DNA of 64,000 nucleotides from Sulfobacillus harzensis. Its GTDB lineage: Bacteria; Bacillota; Sulfobacillia; Sulfobacillales; Sulfobacillaceae. The stretch's first letter is position 1. Each line of letters begins with the position of its first letter. The notes beneath the pieces were generated by a model. The model worked only from the letters and a program-made list of their open reading frames with translations, made no database searches and was not told the DNA's origin. Shown here one piece after another: positions 53,386-62,539 of this stretch. The DNA lies in assembly GCF_012933365.1 (NCBI RefSeq), contig NZ_JABBVZ010000004.1, positions 28,814 through 92,813 of the forward strand, read 5' to 3'. The translations under genes and the position numbers were made by a program.

Positions 53386-53961
53386 CTAATGCACCAGATC
53401 TAATAAGCCGACGAAACCGCCGACCGCCAAAAACGGTCCGAGCGCCATCACGCCGGATCCGCGGCGGCGGCTGACAACCAGCACCAACGCAAAGATTCCC
53501 GCCGCCCACATACCGGCCACCACGCTTACTAGACCCGATGGATATCCCAACCCAAAGGCTAGTACACCAGCCAATTTGACATCACCCATGCCTAATCCTC
53601 CATGGGTGACCACGTGAACCATTAAATAAAAGAGAAAAACAGCTCCTCCAAGAATCACCGCCCAGAACCAGTGGCCATAGGCCGATCGGGCAATGCCCCC
53701 CCAAAAAAGCGCCGCCACCACGAATCGGTTGAGAATAATATGATGGCGCCAGTCGACCGCCGCCACTACCGCCAGGATGGCGACCAGACCCACCTGCCAA
53801 AAGGCAATGTGCGGCACAAGCAATGCCATGCCGGAGCCCGCCAACGCCGTCACAACCGAGGCTCCGATCCGGTCTTGAGCCGTCATGGCCGCTCCCCACC
53901 AGGGAACGCTCACATAGACAAGTGCTGCCCATAAAAGAGCCAGGAGAACGCCTACGACCAT
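53386..53961 (-). CDS. Prepilin peptidase, A24 family, without N-terminal methylase domain
   Basis: A 191-residue polytopic aspartic protease. One catalytic aspartate is in VVAAVDWRHHIILN and the second in the GxGD motif GGLGMGDVKLAG. About six hydrophobic segments are seen. Full-length PilD/ComC proteins are about 240-250 residues and begin with a cysteine-rich N-methyltransferase region, which is lacking here. It would process type IV pilin or competence-pilin precursors at the membrane. The ATG overlaps the aroE end by 10 nt without a clear ribosome site. It sits inside the aro operon, where pilin-related genes occur in some Bacillota. Confidence 0.8.
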   Translation of the reverse strand: MVVGVLLALLWAALVYVSVPWWGAAMTAQDRIGASVVTALAGSGMALLVPHIAFWQVGLVAILAVVAAVDWRHHIILNRFVVAALFWGGIARSAYGHWFWAVILGGAVFLFYLMVHVVTHGGLGMGDVKLAGVLAFGLGYPSGLVSVVAGMWAAGIFALVLVVSRRRGSGVMALGPFLAVGGFVGLLDLVH

Positions 53962-54734
53962 TCCTGCACCGCGTCCCGCATGACGGCAACGGGCCCGCGA
54001 TATCCAAACCAGGCCACCCAACTCCAAGCCGCTTGCTCCACCAACAACTCCAGACCGTCCACCACCGAGACACCCCGGGATTCCGCCAACGCCAGAAAAC
54101 GGGTGCGCCGAGGCCGGTACACCCAATCCACGGCCATTCCTCCCGGTGCGGGGAGCGGCCAATCCGTCTCCTGTTCTTCGTGAATTTGGCCAAGTGGCGT
54201 CGCGTTCACCACTACCTGCCAATCCCTTGGCTTCAGCCGCTCGCCCCAGGTCAGGATGTGCTCGCCAAAGACGACGCCGGATGGATGGCGAGCGGCAACC
54301 CAAACCTCATAGCCGCGGCTCGCTAGCACAGCAGCCGTCGCCCGAGCGACACCGCCTGCACCCAAAATCAACGCAGGACCGCCGTGGCCGGGGGGAACTT
54401 TTGTTTCAAGCGCTTGACAATCGGTGTTGTCGCCAACCCAGCCCCCGTCCTGCCAGACCAGGGTATTTGCCGCGCCCGCCTGCTTCACCCATTCGCTGGC
54501 CGCGGAAAGATGCGGCAAAACCTCTTCTTTGAGAGGCCGCGTGAGATTGACGCCGCGCCCACCCAGCTTTTGAAAGGCGGCCAATTTTAACGGCAACGCA
54601 TCGCTGGCTACCTCGACGGGCAGATAGAAGGCCGAGATTGCGTTATCTCGGAAGGCATGGTTATGAATCTTGGGGGATAACGAATGCAGAATAGGTTTTC
54701 CGAATACCGCATAAAGCGCCAGGGAATCCGCCAC
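53952..54734 (-). CDS. aroE: Shikimate dehydrogenase
   Basis: A 260-residue NADPH-dependent enzyme for step 4 of the shikimate pathway. YAVFGKPILHSLSPKIHNHAF binds shikimate, the catalytic Lys lies in NLTRPLKEEVL, and GAGGVARATAAVL is the Rossmann loop. NATPLGQ is conserved. GTG start after AAGGAGG. It is slightly short at the N-terminal half but complete. Confidence 0.94.
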   Translation of the reverse strand: MADSLALYAVFGKPILHSLSPKIHNHAFRDNAISAFYLPVEVASDALPLKLAAFQKLGGRGVNLTRPLKEEVLPHLSAASEWVKQAGAANTLVWQDGGWVGDNTDCQALETKVPPGHGGPALILGAGGVARATAAVLASRGYEVWVAARHPSGVVFGEHILTWGERLKPRDWQVVVNATPLGQIHEEQETDWPLPAPGGMAVDWVYRPRRTRFLALAESRGVSVVDGLELLVEQAAWSWVAWFGYRGPVAVMRDAVQEWS

Positions 54735-54744
54735 CGCCGCCTCC

Positions 54745-55260
54745 TTAGGAACGGTTGTCCGTCATCGACAACGGCTCTCGGTCCGGCAGCAGCATCCGCT
54801 CAACCCGGCGGACCACTTTAGTGGCCCAATACTCCCTCTCATTCATGGGACGCACCAAAATGGTAAAGAGATTGAGACGGTTGCCCCCCAAAATGTCGGT
54901 AAAGACCTGATCTCCGACCACCGCGGTCTCGCGGTGGTGGGTCCCCATTTTACGCATAGCTTGGCGAAACGCTCGCCGACGCGGTTTGGCCGCTTTGGCA
55001 ATCGCCATGACGCCGACCTCGCGGCTAAAGGATTCCACCCGATCGCTGAGATTGTTGGAAACAATGCAGGTCTGGAGCTCGTACTGACGCACGCGCATGA
55101 GCCAATCCATCAGTTCCTCGGACGCGTTAGGCTGGTTCCATCCCACCAGGGTATTATCCAAATCCAGAATCAAGCCCTTGACGCCCCGAGCGGTGAGCCG
55201 GGAAAGGTCAATGTCGTATATGGACTGCACGAAAAGTCGTGGTTGAAGGATGTCAATCAA
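54745..55260 (-). CDS. yqeG: YqeG-family HAD-like phosphatase
   Basis: A 171-residue HAD-superfamily IIIA protein. The nucleophile motif is LILDLDNTLVGW, the second is IVSNN, the third surrounds KPRRRAF, and VGDQVFTDILGGN closes the site. YqeG may be a phosphatidylglycerophosphate phosphatase-like or RNA-related enzyme; the function in Bacillota is not settled. TTG start with GGGAGCG upstream. It is the first gene of the long minus-strand block and diverges from sufC. Confidence 0.85.
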   Translation of the reverse strand: MIDILQPRLFVQSIYDIDLSRLTARGVKGLILDLDNTLVGWNQPNASEELMDWLMRVRQYELQTCIVSNNLSDRVESFSREVGVMAIAKAAKPRRRAFRQAMRKMGTHHRETAVVGDQVFTDILGGNRLNLFTILVRPMNEREYWATKVVRRVERMLLPDREPLSMTDNRS

Positions 55261-55370
55261 TGGCCGCTCGCTCCCTTCCCCACCATTCTGTGTCAGTATA
55301 CCAGGAACTATGAGAGGACGGGAATTTGTCGATGGAAATTCCTCTTGAGGGGCATTCTAACAAAGTCTGG

Positions 55371-55398
55371 TTGACAATTTGGCGTACACGGATACACT
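55371..55398 (+). promoter_or_regulatory. Sigma-A-like promoter of the suf operon
   Basis: TTGACA (55371-55376) matches the -35 consensus exactly, and TACACT (55393-55398) lies 16 nt downstream as a weaker -10. The palindrome at 55412-55428 follows near the expected transcription start. Confidence 0.7.
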
Positions 55399-55411
55399 GA
55401 AGCTAGCAATA

Positions 55412-55428
55412 CTGAGTAAAGTACTCAG
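55412..55428. promoter_or_regulatory. Operator-like inverted repeat before sufC
   Basis: CTGAGTA, AAG and TACTCAG form a perfect 7-bp inverted repeat with a 3-nt spacer, placed at about +4 to +20 of the suf promoter. A repressor bound here would block initiation. An Rrf2-type (IscR/SufR-like) iron-sulfur sensor is the likely kind of binder, by analogy; no such gene is in the window. Confidence 0.6.
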
Positions 55429-55454
55429 AAATAGGTTCGGACGGGGAGGATTCT

Positions 55455-56228
55455 ATGGCAACACCGGAACTCGTGATTGACAATCTTTATATGCAGATTG
55501 ATGACAAGCCGATTCTTAAGGGCTTAAGTCTTACTGTCAAGGGCGGCGAAATTCACGCCATCATGGGGCCCAACGGCACAGGCAAGACGTCCTTGGCGCA
55601 GACCTTGATGGGCCACCCGCGCTACACCATTACCGGGGGCAGCATGACGTTGGATGGCGAGGACGTCACCCAGATGAAGCCCGACGAGCGATCGCGCCGC
55701 GGCCTATTTTTAGCGATGCAGTACCCCAGCGAAATATCGGGGGTCACCACCGCCAACTTTCTTCGCGCCGCCATCAACGCGCGTCGCGGCGAGGGCAACA
55801 ACATCCCCCTAAAGCAGTTTCGGGATCAATTGGATGAGGCCATGCGCTTTTTGGACATGGACCCGAAGTTTGCCAACCGCTACCTCAACGAAGGCTTTTC
55901 CGGCGGCGAGAAGAAACGCAATGAAATTTTGCAAATGCTCATGTTGCGCCCCCGCATCGCCATTTTGGACGAGATTGACTCCGGCTTGGATATTGACGCC
56001 ATCAAAATTGTCGGCAAAGGGGTCAACTCCTTGAAGGGCCCCGACTTTGGCGCCCTCATCATCACGCACTATCAGCGCATTTTGGACTACGTTCAGCCCG
56101 ATGTGGTGCACATCATGGTTGACGGCCGTATTGTGAAGTCCGGGGATGCCAGTCTGGCCGCCGAGCTTGACAAAAAAGGCTACGAATGGGTGCGCACGGA
56201 ACTCGCCAAGTCGGCTGGCCAGGCGTAA
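55455..56228 (+). CDS. sufC: Fe-S assembly ATPase SufC
   Basis: A 257-residue ABC ATPase without membrane domain. Walker A GPNGTGKTSLA, the Q-loop, signature FSGGEKKRNEIL and Walker B IAILDEIDSGLD are present. SufC binds SufB and SufD and powers Fe-S cluster assembly. ATG after GGGGAGGATTCT. First gene of sufC-D-S-U-B. Confidence 0.96.
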   Translation: MATPELVIDNLYMQIDDKPILKGLSLTVKGGEIHAIMGPNGTGKTSLAQTLMGHPRYTITGGSMTLDGEDVTQMKPDERSRRGLFLAMQYPSEISGVTTANFLRAAINARRGEGNNIPLKQFRDQLDEAMRFLDMDPKFANRYLNEGFSGGEKKRNEILQMLMLRPRIAILDEIDSGLDIDAIKIVGKGVNSLKGPDFGALIITHYQRILDYVQPDVVHIMVDGRIVKSGDASLAAELDKKGYEWVRTELAKSAGQA

Positions 56229-56240
56229 GGGGGTGATTTG

Positions 56241-57521
56241 ATGCAGGATACGCTGACGACAGCTACTGAGAACACCTTCCGCGATTGGATTGAATCGCGA
56301 AAGGCGCTGGAACCCGAGTGGATGCACCAGCGCCGCCTGTTGGCCGCCGAGGCCTCTTTTGCCCTGGATTGGCCAAAATTGGAACGGACCCCGCTCAAAA
56401 AGCGGCGCCTGGATCAGATCCCTCTCTTCCCGGCCGCTACCACCAAGACGGCGATTCCTCCGGAGGCGACGGATGAGGCGGCAGCCATTGTCCGTTGGCG
56501 GGGACGTAATGTGGTGTCGGTGAGCGTGCCGCAAGCCTTGGCCGATCGGGGCGTGGTGTTGCGGCCGTTGACCGATGCATTGGACCAGGAGCCCGTCCGC
56601 GAACACTTGGGGCGTTTGCTGGATGAGCGCGAAGACAAGGTGGCGGCGCTCAACGCCGCGCTATGGACAGCCGGCACCTATCTCTTCGTGCCCGGGAACT
56701 TGCCCGAACCGCTGTCGGTGTCGCTGGAAATTGACTTAGGTGCTGAGGACACCGCCCTCTTCAGCCGAAATCTCATTGTCGTGGGCCGCAACAGTCGTGT
56801 CCTAGTGACGGAACGGATTACGGGCGGTCCTGAATCCGCCAAAATGCTGTTGGCCCACAATACCGAGGTTGTGGTGAGCGAGGGGGCATCGGTGCAATAC
56901 GGATCGATTCAGCAAGCGTCCGAGCGGGTCGAGGGTTTTATCCACCGCCAGGCGGATCTGCAAAACGACGCCCACATCGAGTGGCTGATTGGCGAGTTTG
57001 GTTCTGCCTTATTGGTCGGCGACCACGTCAGCCAACTCAACCAGCCGGGCGCCAGCACCAAAAGCATTACCGTCTTCTTCGGCTCCGCTCAGCAGCATCA
57101 AGATTTCACCGCCAAGAGTTTTCATCATGCGCCACACACCGTCAGTGACATGGTGGCCCGGGGCGTAATGAAGGGGCGGGCCCGTTCTGTCTTTACCGGC
57201 CTCACGCAAATCGACAAAGGAGCCCGGGGCTCGGACGGGCGCCAGAAGGAACAGACCTTGATGCTGTCTGAGGAAGCGCGGGCCGACGCCATCCCGTCGC
57301 TCTTGATTGACGAGCGGGACGTGTATGCCGCCCATGCGGCCAGCGCGGGGCCGATCGACAAAGCGGCCGTCTTCTATCTAACCAGCCGCGGGCTCACGGA
57401 AAAAGAGGCCGAGCGCATGATTGTGCACGGGTTCCTGGCACCCGTCATTGACAAGATTCCCAACGATCCGCTGCGCGACCAGGTGTGGCAAGCGGTAGAA
57501 AGGAAGATTGTCCATGACTAA
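56241..57521 (+). CDS. sufD: Fe-S assembly scaffold subunit SufD
   Basis: A 426-residue beta-helix protein that pairs with SufB and SufC. The C-terminal helical LTSRGLTEKEAERMIVHGFLAP motif is shared with SufB. The ATG after AAGGGGGTGATTTG is used; a TTG in front is less likely. Its last 8 nt overlap sufS. SufD lacks the cysteine/glutamate pair used for cluster building in SufB. Confidence 0.95.
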   Translation: MQDTLTTATENTFRDWIESRKALEPEWMHQRRLLAAEASFALDWPKLERTPLKKRRLDQIPLFPAATTKTAIPPEATDEAAAIVRWRGRNVVSVSVPQALADRGVVLRPLTDALDQEPVREHLGRLLDEREDKVAALNAALWTAGTYLFVPGNLPEPLSVSLEIDLGAEDTALFSRNLIVVGRNSRVLVTERITGGPESAKMLLAHNTEVVVSEGASVQYGSIQQASERVEGFIHRQADLQNDAHIEWLIGEFGSALLVGDHVSQLNQPGASTKSITVFFGSAQQHQDFTAKSFHHAPHTVSDMVARGVMKGRARSVFTGLTQIDKGARGSDGRQKEQTLMLSEEARADAIPSLLIDERDVYAAHAASAGPIDKAAVFYLTSRGLTEKEAERMIVHGFLAPVIDKIPNDPLRDQVWQAVERKIVHD

Positions 57522-58737
57522 GCCCTTGGTTGATGTCAGCCGCGACTTCCCCATTTTGAACCGCACCATCAACGGACACCGGCTGGTGTGGTTGGACTCC
57601 GCGGCCACGTCGCAGAAGCCGACGGCGGTTTTAAAGGCCGTCGAGCGGTATTACGAGGAGTCCAACGCCAACGTACTACGTTCCGTCCACACCCTCGCGT
57701 CTGAGGCGACGGAAGAGTTCAACGCCGCCCGGGCTAAAGTGGCCGGCTTCATCGGAGCCAATCGCCCCGAAGAGGTAATCTTCACTCGAGGTACCACCGA
57801 GGGGTTAAACCTGGTGGCGCGCGGATTTGGCGACCAGGTGGTCCATGGCGGCGACGAAATTGTCCTCTCCCCCATGGAGCACCACTCTAACCTGATTCCC
57901 TGGCAGCAGTTGGCCCGCCGGCAGGGCGCAACGCTCCGTTACATCCAGCTGGCTCCGGACGGCACCATCAGCTTAGAGGCGCTCGAGCAAGCCATTACTC
58001 CGAAAACCCGCATTGTGGCTTTGTCGCGCATCTCGAATGTTCTCGGCACCATCAACCCCATTCGGGAAGCCGCCGATTTGGTGCATCGCCATGGCGGCTA
58101 CCTCATCGTTGACGGCGCTCAATCGGTTCCCCATGAGCCCACCCGGGTGGAGGAGCTGGGGGCCGACTTTCTAGCCTTTTCGGGCCACAAAATGTGTGCC
58201 CCGACGGGAATTGGCGCGCTGTGGGGCAAGCATGCCCTTCTTGATCAAATGGAGCCTGTCATTTTCGGAGGCGAGATGATAAGCTACGTGGACCGCGAAG
58301 AGGCAACCTGGGCCGAAATCCCCGCCAAATTCGAGGGCGGTACCCCCAACATTGCCGGTGCCATTGGTCTTGGGGCAGCCGTCGACTATCTCAATCAGGT
58401 GGGCATGGAAGCTATTTTCGAGCACAGCCGATCCCTCGGAGAAAAGGCCTTCCAAGTGCTTCAGGGTATCGACGGGGTCTCGGTTTACGGTCCGGCTTCG
58501 CCTCATGCCGGTGCCGTCGCATTTAACATCGACGGCATTCACCCGCATGACGTGGCCCAAGTGTTCGACGCCCAGGGCGTGGCCATTCGAGCCGGTCATC
58601 ATTGCGCCCAACCGCTCATGCAATGGCTGGGCGTCGGTTCGACGGCCCGGGCGAGCTTCTATTTGTACAACGGTGACGAGGACATCGAGCGCCTGAAAGA
58701 GGCAATCCTAGAGACAAAGAGGTACTTTCGCCGATGA
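57514..58737 (+). CDS. sufS: Cysteine desulfurase SufS
   Basis: A 407-residue PLP enzyme (group II) that takes sulfur from cysteine. The PLP lysine is K226 in FSGHKMCAP and the catalytic persulfide cysteine C364 in RAGHHCAQPLM. SRISNVLGTINP and GAQSVPH are conserved. Sulfur passes to SufU, encoded next with an ATGA overlap. Start ATG after AGGAAG. Confidence 0.96.
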   Translation: MTKPLVDVSRDFPILNRTINGHRLVWLDSAATSQKPTAVLKAVERYYEESNANVLRSVHTLASEATEEFNAARAKVAGFIGANRPEEVIFTRGTTEGLNLVARGFGDQVVHGGDEIVLSPMEHHSNLIPWQQLARRQGATLRYIQLAPDGTISLEALEQAITPKTRIVALSRISNVLGTINPIREAADLVHRHGGYLIVDGAQSVPHEPTRVEELGADFLAFSGHKMCAPTGIGALWGKHALLDQMEPVIFGGEMISYVDREEATWAEIPAKFEGGTPNIAGAIGLGAAVDYLNQVGMEAIFEHSRSLGEKAFQVLQGIDGVSVYGPASPHAGAVAFNIDGIHPHDVAQVFDAQGVAIRAGHHCAQPLMQWLGVGSTARASFYLYNGDEDIERLKEAILETKRYFRR

Positions 58738-59153
58738 ACTTAGATGAACTCTATCGGGAAACCATTCTCGACCACAATCAGTCGCCGCGGAACAAAAAGG
58801 AACTTGAAAATCCGACCAAAACAGTCGGATTATTAAACCCAACCTGTGGCGATCAGATCCGATTGGATCTACAATTAGATCATGGCCAAGTGACGGATGT
58901 TGGCTTTACTGGGCATGGTTGCTCCATCAGCATGGCCTCAGCCTCCATGTTGACCGAGGCGATCAAGGGCCGTCCCATCGATGAAGCCTTAGCAATAGCC
59001 CGCCACTTCAAAGCTTTTTTAACGGGGACGCCGAGCCCCATGCCGCTGGGTGACCTGGAAGCACTGCAAGGGGTTTCCCAATTTCCAAGCCGAGTCAAGT
59101 GCGCCACATTGGCGCACAATGCTCTTGAGAAGGCGCTCAGCGAACAGGATTAA
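58734..59153 (+). CDS. sufU: Sulfurtransferase/scaffold SufU
   Basis: A 139-residue IscU-like, zinc-binding protein. C38 and D40 in NPTCGD, C63 in GHGCSIS and C123 in RVKCATL are the zinc and sulfur-transfer ligands of SufU. It receives persulfide sulfur from SufS. Overlaps sufS by 4 nt; sufB follows after a 25-nt gap with GGAGGGAG. Confidence 0.95.
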   Translation: MNLDELYRETILDHNQSPRNKKELENPTKTVGLLNPTCGDQIRLDLQLDHGQVTDVGFTGHGCSISMASASMLTEAIKGRPIDEALAIARHFKAFLTGTPSPMPLGDLEALQGVSQFPSRVKCATLAHNALEKALSEQD

Positions 59154-59178
59154 GGCTGCCCCAAAAGGAGGGAGAACC

Positions 59179-60576
59179 ATGGCATCAAAGCCGATTGTCA
59201 GCGACGAGTACAAGTACGGATTTAATGACGGCGATGTTGGAGTGCTGAAGTTTCAGCGCGGTCTGACCCGTCAAACCGTCGAAGAAATCTCGCGCATCAA
59301 GAAAGAGCCGAAGTGGATGCTGGACTTCCGCCTGCATGCCTTGGACGTTTTCATGAAGAAGCCCCTGCCGCGCTGGGGCGGAAATCTCGACGCGCTGAAC
59401 TTCGATGACATCATCTACTATGTCAAGCCGTCGGAAAATCAAGGCCGCACCTGGGAAGACGTGCCGCAAGCGATTAAAGACACCTTTGAGCGCCTTGGCA
59501 TTCCCGAGGCTGAACGCAAGTTCCTAGCAGGTGTGTCGGCCCAGTACGAGTCGGAGGTGGTCTACCACTCCATCCGTGAGGACTTGAAGGAAAAGGGCAT
59601 TATTTTCACGGACACCGACTCGGCCTTGCGCGAGTACCCGGAAATTTTCCGTGAGTACTTCGGCACGGTCATTCCGCCGGAAGACAACAAGTTTGCCGCC
59701 CTGAACTCGGCTGTGTGGTCTGGGGGGTCCTTTGTCTACATCCCCAAAGGGGTGAAGACGGATATTCCGCTTCAGGCCTATTTCCGTATCAACTCGGAGA
59801 ATATGGGCCAGTTCGAGCGCACCCTGATTATTGCGGAAGAGGACTCATTCGGCCATTACGTCGAAGGCTGCACCGCCCCCATCTACTCGAGCGAATCATT
59901 GCATTCCGCAGTGGTAGAAATCGTCGTTAAGGACGGAGCGCGGATGCGCTACACCACCGTGCAGAACTGGGCACCGAACGTCTACAACTTGGTCACCAAG
60001 CGGGCTGTCGCCTATCGCGACGCCACCATGGAGTGGGTGGACGGCAACATCGGGTCGAAGCTTACCATGAAGTATCCGTCGGTTTACATGGTGGGTGAGG
60101 GAGCCAAGGGGATGGTGCTCTCCATCGCCGTGGCCGGAAAAGGCCAGCATCAGGACACCGGCTCCAAGATGATTCATGCGGCTCCCAACACCACCTCGAC
60201 GATTGTGTCGAAGTCCATCAGCCAGCACGGCGGCAAGACCACCTATCGCGGTCTGGTGCATTTCGCGCCCGAGGCTTTGGAGTCCAAGGCCAACGTCCGC
60301 TGCGACACCTTGATTATGGACGATGACTCGACGTCCGACACCATTCCCTACAGCGAGGTGTCCAACGCCAACGTAGAGATGGAGCACGAGGCCACCGTCA
60401 CCAAGGTTAGTGAAGAGGCCCTCTTCTATCTCACCAGTCGCGGACTGTCCGAGGAGGAAGCGACCCGCATGATTGTGATGGGCTTCATTGAGCCCTTCAC
60501 GCGAGAGCTTCCCATGGAATTCGCCGTGGAGATGAACCGCTTAATCAAATTCGAGATGGAAGGAGCCATCGGCTAG
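59179..60576 (+). CDS. sufB: Fe-S assembly scaffold SufB
   Basis: A 465-residue scaffold on which clusters are built with SufC and Suf[56 protein letters not shown] in pieces and [23 protein letters not shown] are family signatures. The ATG after GGAGGGAGAACC is chosen over an in-frame start inside sufU. The Rieske gene starts on its stop codon. Confidence 0.96.
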   Translation: MASKPIVSDEYKYGFNDGDVGVLKFQRGLTRQTVEEISRIKKEPKWMLDFRLHALDVFMKKPLPRWGGNLDALNFDDIIYYVKPSENQGRTWEDVPQAIKDTFERLGIPEAERKFLAGVSAQYESEVVYHSIREDLKEKGIIFTDTDSALREYPEIFREYFGTVIPPEDNKFAALNSAVWSGGSFVYIPKGVKTDIPLQAYFRINSENMGQFERTLIIAEEDSFGHYVEGCTAPIYSSESLHSAVVEIVVKDGARMRYTTVQNWAPNVYNLVTKRAVAYRDATMEWVDGNIGSKLTMKYPSVYMVGEGAKGMVLSIAVAGKGQHQDTGSKMIHAAPNTTSTIVSKSISQHGGKTTYRGLVHFAPEALESKANVRCDTLIMDDDSTSDTIPYSEVSNANVEMEHEATVTKVSEEALFYLTSRGLSEEEATRMIVMGFIEPFTRELPMEFAVEMNRLIKFEMEGAIG

Positions 60577-60887
60577 TGGCGTTCACGCGCGTCATGGATG
60601 TTGCGGAGGTGCAGGAAGGCCGCCCCGCGCTGGTGGTGCTGGGGGATACCGAAGTCGCGGTGTTTCGCGTGGAAAATGAGTTTTATGCCATCGACGACCT
60701 GTGCAGCCACGCGGAAGCATCGCTCTCGGAAGGCGAACAGTTCGGCTACATTGTCGAGTGCCCCCGCCACGGCGGCCGGTTTGACATTCGCACCGGAAAG
60801 GCCAAGCACTTCCCGGCGTTTTCACCGGTCCGCACGTTCCCCGTAAAGGTTGAAGACGGGTCGATCTACATCGACGTCGAAGAATAG
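60576..60887 (+). CDS. Rieske [2Fe-2S] ferredoxin-like protein
   Basis: A 103-residue soluble Rieske protein. The cluster ligands are C43/H45 in DLCSHAEASL and C62/H65 in ECPRHGGRFD, spaced as in bacterial NirD/BphF-type ferredoxins. The GTG overlaps the sufB TAG by 1 nt, so it is the last suf-operon gene. It may give electrons to assembly or be a first client of the machinery; both are inference. A hairpin terminator follows. Confidence 0.88.
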   Translation: MAFTRVMDVAEVQEGRPALVVLGDTEVAVFRVENEFYAIDDLCSHAEASLSEGEQFGYIVECPRHGGRFDIRTGKAKHFPAFSPVRTFPVKVEDGSIYIDVEE

Positions 60888-60908
60888 CAGCCGTCCGCTG
60901 CCGCCCCC

Positions 60909-60945
60909 AAGAAGCGACCCGTGCCGTTAGTGCGGGTCGCTTCTT
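60909..60945. terminator. Strong hairpin after the suf operon
   Basis: AAGAAGCGACCCG and CGGGTCGCTTCTT form a perfect 13-bp stem around an 11-nt loop. The T-rich end of the stem is followed by GCATGG, so it lacks a long T-tract, but position and strength fit a terminator. Confidence 0.75.
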
Positions 60946-61014
60946 GCATGGCAGGCACGGCCAGTTTTGCCGGACATGAGAGCCCCATGCTACATTATTG
61001 TCAGGGGTGAGCGC

Positions 61015-61545
61015 ATGAACCAGTCAACGCTTGCGAAACGAATCAGTCTCCTTCGCATTGCCTTTGGCATTATCTGGGGAATCGACGCCACGTTGAAGTG
61101 GGCGCCAGCCTTTCAGAAAAGCTATCTTTCCCAAGTCTATGCCGCAGCCCAGGGTCAACCCGCCTGGCTGGCTTGGCTTTTTCATTCAGCGGAGTCGGTC
61201 ATTCGCCTCGATCCTCGCTTCTTCGCGATAGCGACCGCCGTGGTAGAAAGCCTGACCGCATTGGGGCTGTTGCTGGGGTTTGCGCGCCGGGCCGGCTACA
61301 TTGCCGGACTGGTCTTTAGCCTGATGGTCTGGGCGCTCGCGGAAGGATTCGGCGGTCCCTACACCGCCGGGGCCACCGACATCGGGACGGGCATCATTTA
61401 CGCGGTGGTATTCGCCGCCCTTTACGGCTTGGATCGGGCGGTGGGCCCGAGTCCCTGGTCACTGGACGCCGTCATTGCCCGGCGCTGGCGGCGGTGGGAA
61501 GAGGTCTCCGAACCCAGCGCGGCACGCCATTCGGAACAAGCCTGA
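61015..61545 (+). CDS. DoxX/DoxD-like integral membrane protein
   Basis: A 176-residue protein with about four or five membrane segments: ISLLRIAFGIIWGIDATLKW, FFAIATAVVESLTALGLLL, AGYIAGLVFSLMVWALAEG and GIIYAVVFAALYGLD. The first segment ending in a conserved lysine-tryptophan and the GGPYTAGATDIGTG loop resemble DoxX/DoxD (thiosulfate:quinone oxidoreductase small-subunit-like) proteins. That family is broad, so a thiosulfate role is only possible. ATG after AGGGGTGAGCGC. Monocistronic between two terminators. Confidence 0.65.
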   Translation: MNQSTLAKRISLLRIAFGIIWGIDATLKWAPAFQKSYLSQVYAAAQGQPAWLAWLFHSAESVIRLDPRFFAIATAVVESLTALGLLLGFARRAGYIAGLVFSLMVWALAEGFGGPYTAGATDIGTGIIYAVVFAALYGLDRAVGPSPWSLDAVIARRWRRWEEVSEPSAARHSEQA

Positions 61546-61604
61546 CTCGGGCCGCCGGCGGGCGAACAAAAGGCGCTTGGACCCGTTAAATGTGCTTTTT
61601 AAGC

Positions 61605-61634
61605 AAAAGGCTGCCCCCTGTGGGACAGCCTTTT
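61605..61634. terminator. Bidirectional terminator between the DoxX-like gene and sigK
   Basis: AAAAGGCTG and CAGCCTTTT pair in a 9-bp stem around a 12-nt loop, with A and T tracts on both flanks. It lies between convergent genes. Confidence 0.85.
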
Positions 61635-61642
61635 GCCCTGCC

Positions 61643-62365
61643 CTACTTTTCATCCGACCTCCTGCCTTCCGCCATTTCGCGAAGAATTTTTCGGACCGCC
61701 CGCTTTTCAATGCGGGAGACGTAGCTTCGGGAAATGCCTAATTTCTTGGCAATGTCGCGCTGGGTCAGACGTTGATGCCCATGCAAACCGAACCGCAGAT
61801 CCAAAACCAGCTTTTCTTTTGGCGTCAAGTCTTGGACGAAGTCGCGGACCCACTCCATGACCACATCCAGTTCCACCGCGTCGGCAACCACATCGCCCTC
61901 CGTCCCCAACACATCCAACAGGGAAATCTCGTTGCCCTCCCTGTCCACCCCGATGGGGTCGTAAAGGCTCACCTCGCGGTTGGTCTTCTTTCTGAGCCGC
62001 AAGTGCATCAGAACCTCATTGTCGATACACCGGGCGCAATATGTTGCCAGTCGCACCCCTTTGTCCGGATCGAACGAGTCAATCCCCTTGATCAGCCCAA
62101 TTGTTCCGATGGAGATCAGGTCGTCCGGATCCTCGCCGCTGTTGTGATACTTTTTCACCACGTGGGCCACCAATCGTAAATTATGCTCGATGAGGAGGCG
62201 CCGGGCTTCCAAGTCTCCTCCTTTGAGACGTTCCAGCGCCAACCGTTCCTCATCTTCGCTGAGCGGCTGCGGAAACGCGTTGCCGCCGATGTATCCCGCC
62301 AGCCACACGGCTCCCCGAATGGCGGCCACCACAACCAGTATAAGCGCGCCGATGCTGCCCAGCAC
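61643..62365 (-). CDS. sigK: RNA polymerase sporulation sigma factor, pro-sigma-K
   Basis: A 240-residue sigma-70 factor for late mother-cell genes. The first 30 residues are a hydrophobic pro-sequence (LILVVVAAIRGAVWLAGYI), followed by NAFPQPLSEDEE, nearly the same as Bacillus pro-sigma-K. Region 2 reads EHNLRLVAHVVKKYHNSGED and region 4 LTQRDIAKKLGISRSYVSRIEKRA. Pro-sequence removal depends on the SpoIVB pathway, whose gene is in this window. The gene is intact, with no skin-type element. GTG start after GGGGGGGATTC. Confidence 0.93.
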   Translation of the reverse strand: MLGSIGALILVVVAAIRGAVWLAGYIGGNAFPQPLSEDEERLALERLKGGDLEARRLLIEHNLRLVAHVVKKYHNSGEDPDDLISIGTIGLIKGIDSFDPDKGVRLATYCARCIDNEVLMHLRLRKKTNREVSLYDPIGVDREGNEISLLDVLGTEGDVVADAVELDVVMEWVRDFVQDLTPKEKLVLDLRFGLHGHQRLTQRDIAKKLGISRSYVSRIEKRAVRKILREMAEGRRSDEK

Positions 62366-62539
62366 GAATCCCCCCCTTCCAGCCCGACTCGAATGGAGTC
62401 ACGCCGAGGATTCTTCTATGCTATGCCGCGTGTGCTGGCAGTGTGTCTGTCCGGGATTTATGGTAGGGTAGGAAAAGGCTCCCTTTTGGGATAAGGCATG
62501 AGTGTGCGGAACATGCTTAAGGAGTCAAGGAGGGATCGT

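Noticed and set aside
61643..62365. skin-type interruption of sigK
   Set aside because: The frame is continuous from the pro-sequence through region 4, so no rearrangement is needed.
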